Below, one piece after another: positions 40,009 to 45,011 of a DNA stretch of 45,011 bases. Within the stretch, counting starts at the first letter, position 1. Each line of letters starts with the position of its first letter. The position numbers and the translations under genes were made by a program. Under the pieces are notes generated by a model. The model did no database searches, was not told the DNA's origin, and worked only from the letters and a program-made list of their open reading frames with translations. Source of the stretch: JBBQSF01 sp038214085 (GTDB lineage: Bacteria; Bacteroidota; Bacteroidia; Bacteroidales; CG2-30-32-10); the NCBI GenBank assembly GCA_038214085.1, contig JBBQSF010000008.1, positions 1-45,011 on the forward strand, read 5' to 3'.

Positions 40009-43000
40009 AATTTAGAAATTTTAAATGTTTTTGTAATATTTGTTTGTGTTTCTTTTAACTCCAATATATAGATTCCTTTTGACAAATCGTTAATATTTAA
40101 ACGAATATCTCCAAATCCATTTGCAAAATTAATCAAATTACCAAGTAAATCAAATATTTTTATTTGATATCTTTCATTTCCATTGGTTTTAATGTAAATA
40201 TAATCTAGAGTAGGATTTGGGAAAACAATGTAATTATGTGCTTCATAATCTCCAATTGAAGTCGAAACACAAGGACTGCCAGGTGTTGCATAAACCATAA
40301 TACCATTCAGAAGCGCAACAGGCTCAGATGAAGCTGTCCAGTTTACTCCAATGGAATTATCTGCTGATTGATCGCATAAAGTTAATGATGGTCCATTTCC
40401 GTTTGCTGCTGTTGGCCATGGACTTCCGGCGCGGTAAGTTAATGAGTCAATAATATTTCCGGCTGAATTTTCAATTTGAATTTTTTCACCTGTGTTATTC
40501 AGAATGCTATTCAATTTCCATTGTAATACACCTGTTAATGAGAAAAAGGATGATACTGCTGATGCTTTCTTTGCAATAACCAGGTACGACCCAATGCCCA
40601 TAACAGTATTGGCAGGAAAAGTATATAATATTCCTTTTGTAAAACGATATCCTCCGATATTTGCAGTATTGCCAGTATTGTTGTACAATTCAATAAATTC
40701 AAGCGTATCAACTGATGAACTTGGGTCGTTGTACATTATTTCTGTGATAACAATATCATAAACTGAGTTGTTATAAACAATTTCAAAACTTTGGGCAGGA
40801 TTCATAATTGTTCCATTTGTATCAAGCACATCCGCGATGGTAAGTGTTTTAGGAACACCAGGGACTAAAGGCGTATTAAGTGCTAAAGCAACTGTATCCA
40901 AGCCCGTATTTCTAACTGCAGTATTTATTACTCCCAAACCAGTATAATTAGCGATTAATTCGGCCGAAATTCCCACAGGCTTATCGAACACCACTTTAAC
41001 ACTTGTCAATGAAGTAGCCCAAGCGTCAGTAACTGTTGGTGGAAATGTTGCAATTGTACATCCAGAACCGGGAGTTGCCTTTACCATTATACTGTTAAGA
41101 ATGGCGACAGGTTCTGTTGAAGAACTCCAATTGGCACCGTTTGAATTATCATCATTAGGGTCACAAAGTGATAAGGATGGTCCAAACCCATCAGGTCTGG
41201 CGGGCCAAGGACTACTCACTTTATATGTAAGAGAATCGATAATATTTCCAGCCATGTTTTTTATCTCGAGAGATTCTCCGGCATTGCTTAAAATAGCGCC
41301 GTTGTCCCACTGTATAACCCCAGTTAAACTAAAGAAATTACTCACAGCTGTGGCATTCTTGGCAATAATTAAAAAAGAATTGGCCGGAATAGTTGTGTTG
41401 GTTGGAAATGTGATTGTTATTCCTTTTGTAAATGCATAGCCTGTAATATTTGCTGTATTCAAAGAATTGTTGTATAACTCCACAAACTCTAAGCTATCAT
41501 CATTTAAACTGGGATCATTGTACATAATTTCGGTAATAACGATAGGTGCAATGGAACTGTTATACATGAGCTGAAATTGCTGTGGTGCAGCCATTGGGTT
41601 CAAGGCCAGATCCTGCACATTTGCAATTATTAAATTATAAGTCACCCCATTAGAAAGTGGTGTTGAAAGCGTTATGGTAACAGTATCCTGCAAGCTATTC
41701 CTTGTGGCTGAAGCAAAAGCTCCAATTCCAGTATAATTTGCATTTAGTTCGGCAGTATTATTCACCGCTTCATTAAATACTACTTTAACAATAGTATTAT
41801 TTACCGCATAAGCATTGCTTACTAGAGGAGGTGTTACATCAACAAAAGGCACACATGCAGAACCAGGAGTTCCATAAACTGCAACATGATTAAGTGAATC
41901 TACAAATTCAATTGCTGCTGACCAGTTTGCACCAAGATTATTGTTTAAGGACGCATCACAAAGTGCAAGAGAAGGACCACCGCCATCAGGTGTGGTTACC
42001 CATGGTGAAGCATCATCATAAAATACAGTGTCCACTAATTGTCCGAAATTATCTTTTAAAGCAATTGCTTCACCGCTGTTATTTAATGCATCAGCAGCTC
42101 CCCATTTGCGAACCCCAGTAATTCCATAAAAATTTTGAACCGCATTAGAATCCTTTGCAACAACAAAATAATTACCAGCAGTAAGCGTGACATTAGGAAG
42201 ATAATAATTGATACCTGAAGTAAAATGAAATCCGCTCAGATTAACAGCACTGCTTCCGTTATTATACAATTCAATATATTCAAGCGAATCTGCAACCGAA
42301 GGATCATTGTAATTTATTTCAGTAATAACAATTGCGGGAGGAGCTGGAATGGCTATAACATTAAATGGACTACTAATTCCATCAGCAAGAATTGCCGCAT
42401 TATCAGAAGCTTTAATAGTGATGTTGTTTTGTACCGTATTGTATTGAATGCCACTTACGGAAATGCTGTTTGTACCTGCTGCAATTGAACCGGTAAGCGT
42501 TCCTGTCAAACTTCCTGTTCCACTTACTAGTGAAATTGTGAAGTTTAATGATGAAACAACATTTACAGGATTATCGCTAACGTCCTGAGTTTGCACAACT
42601 ACAGAAAAAGCAGAATTTACATAAGGTGAAACACCTCCATTAATTTGGGTCAATGCAAGCTTCACAGCAGTGGGCGGCAAGGCAATAACATTAAACAGTG
42701 AACTTGTACCCGCTGTCAATACTGATGCATTATCACTTGCAGTAAGAGAAACGCCTGTTTCAACCATATTATAAGTAATACCAAACAATGTATCCACATT
42801 TTTTCCAGCATCAATTGTACCACTTAACACGCCTCCGGGTAATCCGGTTCCGGTACTCAAGCTGATGGTATAATTAACAGGAGCAGAAACATTAGAAGGA
42901 TTACTGCTGGCATCAAGAGATTTAACAACAGCGTAAAACGAAGAATTCACATAAGGATCAGTACCTCCATTTATTGAAGTAATACCTAATTTTGTTGGAG

Positions 43001-43706
43001 CAGAAGACGCAGTGGCAGAAATAACAATATCATCGATGCCTATCCACTCATCACTTCCTACTGCATTTCCCGTAATTACCCTGATTTGAAGTTGTGCCTG
43101 ATTATCACAGATTGCTGGCAATGTGAAACTTATTGGAGTAACCAAAGTTGCAAGACTTGGACCCGAACTTGCATCAAGCACTGCTGCAGATGGAATATTT
43201 GTAAAATTTCCAGTATTGCCTATTCTATATTGAAATGCTACAGGCTGAATGGCATTGTCAGCAGAACCATCAATATCTCTTAAATTGCACGAAAACTGCA
43301 CATTTGTGACATTGGTCGAACTCATAAAAAAAAGCAGAAAAGGTGCGTCGGCTGTACCAGAACCCTGAAAGGCAACCACCGGATCTGTCAGCTCAAACTC
43401 AGCAATTCCACCAGAAGTAAGCGTATTTGGGTTGGTTTGGTTTGCTGTTACATTTACAACACGCATATTAGAATCAATGAGAACTGTCTGGGGATCGATA
43501 GGTGTGGAAGATGATGCAGCATTGTCACCTCTGTAACCAATAATGTTTGGGACACCCATCCAGTCATTATTTACGGTTATTTGACTAGTATTTGACCAGT
43601 TTTGAGTAAAATTTCCGAAAGAAAGCCCAAAATAACTCTGACTGAACGACTTAAGGTTAAAAAGCATTAAGGCCAGCGCGCACAAAAAAGTAACTTTTAT
43701 CTTCAT
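40005..43706 (-). CDS. Large T9SS type A protein with three lamin-tail domains
   Basis: A 1233-residue secreted protein (ATG 43706; another ATG two codons upstream at 43712 is possible). After a signal peptide come an N-terminal beta domain (about 25-235) and two Ig-like modules (about 240-350 and 352-452) starting GITSINGGTDPYVNS and ALTQINGGVSPYVNS. Then three lamin-tail-domain modules (about 461-620, 726-885, 985-1150) start with VITEI[NM]YNDPS and end near a conserved TPGS. Two Ig-like spacers separate them. A type A sorting domain closes the protein. Lamin-tail domains in bacteria occur on secreted nucleases and surface proteins; no enzyme domain is seen. It is first of an overlapping pair. 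Confidence 0.92.
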   Translation of the reverse strand: MKIKVTFLCALALMLFNLKSFSQSYFGLSFGNFTQNWSNTSQITVNNDWMGVPNIIGYRGDNAASSSTPIDPQTVLIDSNMRVVNVTANQTNPNTLTSGGIAEFELTDPVVAFQGSGTADAPFLLFFMSSTNVTNVQFSCNLRDIDGSADNAIQPVAFQYRIGNTGNFTNIPSAAVLDASSGPSLATLVTPISFTLPAICDNQAQLQIRVITGNAVGSDEWIGIDDIVISATASSAPTKLGITSINGGTDPYVNSSFYAVVKSLDASSNPSNVSAPVNYTISLSTGTGLPGGVLSGTIDAGKNVDTLFGITYNMVETGVSLTASDNASVLTAGTSSLFNVIALPPTAVKLALTQINGGVSPYVNSAFSVVVQTQDVSDNPVNVVSSLNFTISLVSGTGSLTGTLTGSIAAGTNSISVSGIQYNTVQNNITIKASDNAAILADGISSPFNVIAIPAPPAIVITEINYNDPSVADSLEYIELYNNGSSAVNLSGFHFTSGINYYLPNVTLTAGNYFVVAKDSNAVQNFYGITGVRKWGAADALNNSGEAIALKDNFGQLVDTVFYDDASPWVTTPDGGGPSLALCDASLNNNLGANWSAAIEFVDSLNHVAVYGTPGSACVPFVDVTPPLVSNAYAVNNTIVKVVFNEAVNNTAELNANYTGIGAFASATRNSLQDTVTITLSTPLSNGVTYNLIIANVQDLALNPMAAPQQFQLMYNSSIAPIVITEIMYNDPSLNDDSLEFVELYNNSLNTANITGYAFTKGITITFPTNTTIPANSFLIIAKNATAVSNFFSLTGVIQWDNGAILSNAGESLEIKNMAGNIIDSLTYKVSSPWPARPDGFGPSLSLCDPNDDNSNGANWSSSTEPVAILNSIMVKATPGSGCTIATFPPTVTDAWATSLTSVKVVFDKPVGISAELIANYTGLGVINTAVRNTGLDTVALALNTPLVPGVPKTLTIADVLDTNGTIMNPAQSFEIVYNNSVYDIVITEIMYNDPSSSVDTLEFIELYNNTGNTANIGGYRFTKGILYTFPANTVMGIGSYLVIAKKASAVSSFFSLTGVLQWKLNSILNNTGEKIQIENSAGNIIDSLTYRAGSPWPTAANGNGPSLTLCDQSADNSIGVNWTASSEPVALLNGIMVYATPGSPCVSTSIGDYEAHNYIVFPNPTLDYIYIKTNGNERYQIKIFDLLGNLINFANGFGDIRLNINDLSKGIYILELKETQTNITKTFKISKL
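40265..42335 (-). repeat. Three dispersed lamin-tail coding repeats (~490 bp each)
   Basis: Units at about 40265-40765, 41050-41545 and 41845-42335 each encode one lamin-tail module, spaced by about 790 bp including an Ig-like spacer. Units two and three share the longer identical stretches (ELYNN, WPA/WPT-x-x-GP segments), so the duplication of unit plus spacer seems younger. Confidence 0.75.
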
Positions 43707-43734
43707 AAACATTTATTTTTAAGATTATGGATTG

Positions 43735-43767
43735 CAAAGGTCTGCAATTTATTAATATCTTCTACAA
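43735..43767 (-). promoter_or_regulatory. Possible promoter of the lamin-tail gene pair
   Basis: TTG (plus 43765-43767), 22 nt, GACCTTTG (plus 43735-43742), one mismatch to TAnnTTTG. Leader about 25 nt. Confidence 0.5.
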
Positions 43768-43887
43768 TTTAATGAAAAAAGTCGTCCAATAATTAAAAGT
43801 TTAATGCTATTTTTACAAGCTATTAGAAAATATTTTGGCTTTAACCCCAAAAGAAACCTTTGGGAAATCTGTTCGTATAAAAAATGC

Positions 43888-43918
43888 TTGACATTGATAC
43901 ATTAATGTATTATATTTG
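43888..43918 (+). promoter_or_regulatory. Promoter of the last gene, with a palindrome in the spacer
   Basis: TTG (43888-43890), 20 nt, TATATTTG (43911-43918), a full consensus. The spacer contains the perfect 14-bp palindrome ATACATTAATGTAT (43897-43910), a possible operator. Leader about 19 nt. Confidence 0.78.
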
Positions 43919-43940
43919 AATGTTTATTAAATACTTTATT

Positions 43941-45011
43941 ATGAAGAAACTTCTACTTTTTTTATCTATTTGTGTTTTACCATTTATTTCAATAGCACAA
44001 CCATTGTCGTGTAACATTAAAATTGGTGGAACATCATTTAGTAATTACGATATTTGTATTGGGGAAGATTTCGTATTAAACGGGACTCCTACAGGTGGAA
44101 CCTTACCATACACGCACAGTTGGACAGGAAGCGGTGGACAAATTTCCCCGACAAGCACTCAGAATCCTACATTTAGTGCAGCAACTGTTGGCACCTTCTC
44201 GATTTCATATACGGTAACTGATGCCGCCCTCACAACTAGCACATGTAATATTACAATAACTGTTAATCCGCTTCCAAACCTCTTTACCTCACTCAACCAA
44301 AGGATATGCCTTGGCGATTGCATCAATCTTTCAGGAGTAACAACAACAGGCGACGGAATCATCTGGTATGAAGGGTTTGTTGGCAGTCCTACACAGTGGT
44401 CAACACCCACCATAAATGTTTGCCCCACAGTAACAACTGAGTATTACGCATTAGCATATATTTCTGGAACAGGTTGCATAAGGACAAGAAAAGTCACCGT
44501 TTATGTTACAGATTTGCAAACAACTGCAACTGCAGTAATGGACACAATATGTAATGGTGATTGCACGAATATAACTGCAAATCCAACAGGTGGTTTTGGC
44601 TTATACTCTTATAATTGGAGTAACGCAGGCACTGCACAAACAATAAATGTTTGCCCTACAATAAATACTACTTATACTGTTACGGTAACAGATGAAACTG
44701 TATGCTCTGCAACTGCAAGTGTTACCATAGTAGTAAACCCACAGTTGCCTCCGGTAATTCATTCTGATACGCTGGTTTGTTTCAATACCTGTGCAACACT
44801 CACTGCAACAGGATCGAGCTCAAACTGGTTATGGAGCACTACTGAAACATCTGCCACCGTAATTGTTTGTCCTGCAGCAACTACAACTTATAGTGTAACT
44901 ATGACGGACAATAATGGCTGTACGGGTACAGATGAGGCAATTGTTACGGTAAATCCTTTATTGACGGCAGATGCAGGAGCAGATAATTTTATCTGTTATG
45001 GAAACACTACT
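43941..45011 (+). CDS. Large secreted PKD/SprB-like repeat protein (3' end outside window)
   Basis: The first 357 residues of an open frame that runs off the window. A signal peptide (MKKLLLFLSICVLPFISIAQ) is followed by Ig/PKD-like modules of about 80 residues, each rich in Thr with paired cysteines: modules contain LCWST-like WS motifs (YNWSNAGTAQTINVCP, WLWSTTETSATVIVCP), TYTVTVTD and VTVNP. This is the pattern of gliding-motility SprB-type adhesins that travel through the type IX secretion system. The sorting domain, if any, lies beyond the window. The gene is divergent from the lamin-tail pair. Function probably surface adhesion. Confidence 0.85.
   Translation, partial: MKKLLLFLSICVLPFISIAQPLSCNIKIGGTSFSNYDICIGEDFVLNGTPTGGTLPYTHSWTGSGGQISPTSTQNPTFSAATVGTFSISYTVTDAALTTSTCNITITVNPLPNLFTSLNQRICLGDCINLSGVTTTGDGIIWYEGFVGSPTQWSTPTINVCPTVTTEYYALAYISGTGCIRTRKVTVYVTDLQTTATAVMDTICNGDCTNITANPTGGFGLYSYNWSNAGTAQTINVCPTINTTYTVTVTDETVCSATASVTIVVNPQLPPVIHSDTLVCFNTCATLTATGSSSNWLWSTTETSATVIVCPAATTTYSVTMTDNNGCTGTDEAIVTVNPLLTADAGADNFICYGNTT

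Noticed and set aside
40492..42488. Several plus-strand ORFs of 75-112 residues
   Set aside because: They are antisense shadows of the lamin-tail gene; repeats in the true gene create similar open frames.
44159..44428. Minus-strand ORF of 89 residues
   Set aside because: It is antisense to the last gene, which has a signal peptide, cysteine-paired modules and a consensus promoter.

Overview
The window is chromosomal DNA from a low-GC member of the Bacteroidota, probably an environmental Bacteroidales/Sphingobacteriales-like lineage; the genus cannot be told from the sequence. Four things point there. The -7 boxes follow the phylum consensus TAnnTTTG, often with TTG/TTTG 18-22 nt upstream. 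Several proteins carry type IX secretion (T9SS, Por) sorting domains. There is a TonB-dependent receptor with a carboxypeptidase-regulatory-like N-terminus. Gene order is phylum-typical (rplM-rpsI-rpsB-tsf; DUF4271-hemD-rnpA-yidD-S41).

Layout. 1-729: C-terminal part of an RND efflux pump. 920-5254 (-): translation operon rplM-rpsI-rpsB-tsf, a terminator hairpin, then pyrH, a small two-membrane-segment gene and frr. 5255-5774: intergenic, holding a MITE-like inverted repeat. 5775-7797 (-): a membrane-anchored SRPBCC/GyrI-like protein and a DUF4349 lipoprotein. 7964-9705 (+): an unknown membrane protein and a PrsW-family protease, with a degraded cupin gene on the minus strand between them. 9787-13622 (+): TonB-dependent receptor, a MurG-like glycosyltransferase and a GtrA-like flippase. 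13623-20642 (-): a tight eight-gene block, read DUF4271, hemD, rnpA, yidD, S41 protease, O-antigen ligase-like, cdd, ChaN-like. 20935-24987 (+): TRL-like lipoprotein, two linked unknown envelope proteins, acetate kinase and a cysteine-rich exported barrel-like protein. 25040-29273 (-): YebC regulator, and an ECF sigma factor / anti-sigma-like / head-GIN-barrel gene set. 29572-31362 (-): lepA. 31525-45011: surface and secreted proteins, namely a T9SS type B protein, T9SS type A proteins (including an overlapping pair with lamin-tail and tandem repeats) and a truncated PKD/SprB-like protein, plus an APC amino-acid permease and a small exported protein.

The housekeeping half (ribosome, UMP kinase, ribosome recycling, RNase P protein, heme precursor synthesis, acetate kinase, LepA, YebC) is interleaved with envelope genes. 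The right-hand 13 kb is mainly T9SS cargo.

I see no tRNA, rRNA, CRISPR array, transposase or phage gene. No undescribed multi-gene system is proven. The best leads are two MITE-like inverted-repeat elements, the three-lesion cupin pseudogene, the anti-sigma-like protein built from three copies of one 72-residue module, the likely near-leaderless lepA mRNA, and a 14-bp perfect palindrome in the promoter spacer of the last gene.
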